From: Eretmocerus hayati
Lineage: Eukaryota > Arthropoda > Insecta > Hymenoptera > Aphelinidae
Length of the DNA stretch: 64,000 nt
Assembly: GCA_029851415.1 (NCBI GenBank)
Contig: CM056743.1
Location: forward strand, 73,429,186 to 73,493,185
Reading direction: 5' to 3'
Shown: positions 63,316-64,000 of the stretch, piece after piece
Position numbering within the stretch: position 1 is the stretch's first letter
Layout of the letters: each line of letters begins with the position of its first letter
Notes under the pieces: generated by a model
What the model saw: the letters and a program-made list of their open reading frames with translations, nothing else
Databases searched by the model: none
Told to the model about the DNA's origin: nothing
Position numbers and translations under genes: made by a program

Positions 63316-64000
63316 TGTGAGTGCCATAACCTCAAAATTTTGAATTTCTAATTTTGAAGAATACCCCATATAATACTGATTTGGTCTGTGAGAAACATTT
63401 GAACTGTCGCGTCTCTCTTGAGCCGGTACGGCAGGAAACTTCTCTCCTCTACGGCCGAGGGCGTGCTGTTCAAGGTGTGAACTCACACAGTCTTACGTCA
63501 ATACATTTACATACTAATACATGGAAATACCGAAAATTCCATAGGTTTCCATGAGGAATATTTGATATAAATCATCATAAAATTCAAAACTTCTTTTCCT
63601 CATTAATAGGCTCATTTTCCGGGCTTTTCAGTGTATATATTTTTCTGCAACTGTGTGCGCGAAGTTGTAAAAAAATGAGGCTTCTCTTCATTATTCACAG
63701 TGCGAGAAGTAATGCGTGAATGACTTCTCGCACAGGTTTACATTTACGCACTGGTGAAGTGTGCGTGAATGTAACTTCTCGCTCTAATGCATTTTCATTC
63801 ACGCACAGTTCCAAAATGTGATGTCACGTCATCCCTCTGAATTTGGCTTTTCTTGAAGACTTCGTTTCCAAGATAATCTTGCTCGGACAGTGGTGCATTT
63901 AATTACAACTTCGCGCACAGTTGCAAAAAATAGTATACGCAACACGTGCAAGAAGTTTCCGCACACGTTGCCGACTCGCGCGAGAAGTAACATTCACGCA
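63316..64000 (+). repeat. 3' LTR (partial, interrupted by MITE, runs off window)
   Basis: 63,316 to about 63,640 is a direct copy of 58,766 to about 59,090 (landmarks TTTGGTCTGTGAGAAACATT and CCATAGGTTTCCATGAGGAA). Beyond that the match stops at a hairpin element. Confidence 0.8.
63643..63930. mobile_element. Small inverted-repeat element in the 3' LTR
   Basis: CTGCAACTGTGTGCGCGAAG near 63,645 is the reverse complement of CTTCGCGCACAGTTGCA near 63,908, bounding about 290 bp. CGAGAAGT/ACTTCTCG and GCGTGAAT/ATTCACGC motifs recur inside and just beyond it to the window end, so the true right boundary may lie outside. Confidence 0.65.

Overview
This is a stretch of eukaryotic, arthropod-type (most likely insect) DNA made almost entirely of transposable elements. 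The signs are GT..AG introns whose phases match, BEL/Pao, CR1/Jockey-like and gag-bearing LTR retrotransposons, Transib, Tigger and hAT DNA elements, and many foldback/MITE palindromes. I recognise no conserved host housekeeping gene, no CRISPR array, no rRNA and no convincing intact tRNA gene. The species cannot be determined from the sequence.

Left part (1-11,260): a palindromic MITE, then a spliced plus-strand gene for a Transib/RAG1-core-like recombinase. It is split into at least five coding blocks (814-1027, 5296-5460, 6413-6686, 8720-9431, 10699-11259). Each intron is packed with repeats: a 4.2-kb foldback element, a 928-bp MITE that makes up nearly the whole intron, an older foldback, and a tandem array of about 78 bp. 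Three exon junctions fit in phase. One internal frameshift and one out-of-phase junction suggest a decaying gene. Next come a broken BEL/Pao pol (12,114-15,799), a Tigger/pogo element (16,305-17,346) and an unassigned stretch.

Middle part (19.6-44.2 kb): a degraded CR1/Jockey-type LINE; a spliced gene of unknown function (23,964-27,261); and, 87 bp after its stop, the N-terminal part of a large transposase-like gene. That second gene is cut by a nested stack (a TIR element at 27,823-34,546, itself carrying an apparently intact two-ORF LINE on the minus strand with a perfect 15-bp target duplication) and resumes to 36,141. From 36,356 to 44,197 lies a 7.8-kb DNA transposon with TIRs of about 405 bp. 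It contains a two-exon, uninterrupted 644-aa DDE/D-type transposase-like gene, a nested 1.4-kb TA-flanked element and subterminal repeats. Those repeats share their unit with the array inside the Transib-like gene.

Right part (44.2-64 kb): microsatellites and a 76-bp tandem array, a minus-strand BEL/Pao gag-pol fragment, a GC-rich perfect palindrome, a GC-rich minisatellite split by a truncated LINE that in turn carries a hAT foldback element (8-bp target duplication, arms built of 185-bp units), another 0.8-kb foldback, and finally an LTR retrotransposon with coiled-coil and gag-like reading frames but no visible pol. That element has a tRNA-Lys-type primer binding site and a polypurine tract; its 3' LTR runs into another MITE and the window end.

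The most notable theme is the relationship between palindromic DNA transposons and introns. At least three introns in two unrelated spliced genes consist almost wholly of one inverted-repeat element, as expected of introner-like intron gain or of strong tolerance for insertions that splice out. Second in interest are the intact 7.8-kb transposon and the two-gene transposase cassette.
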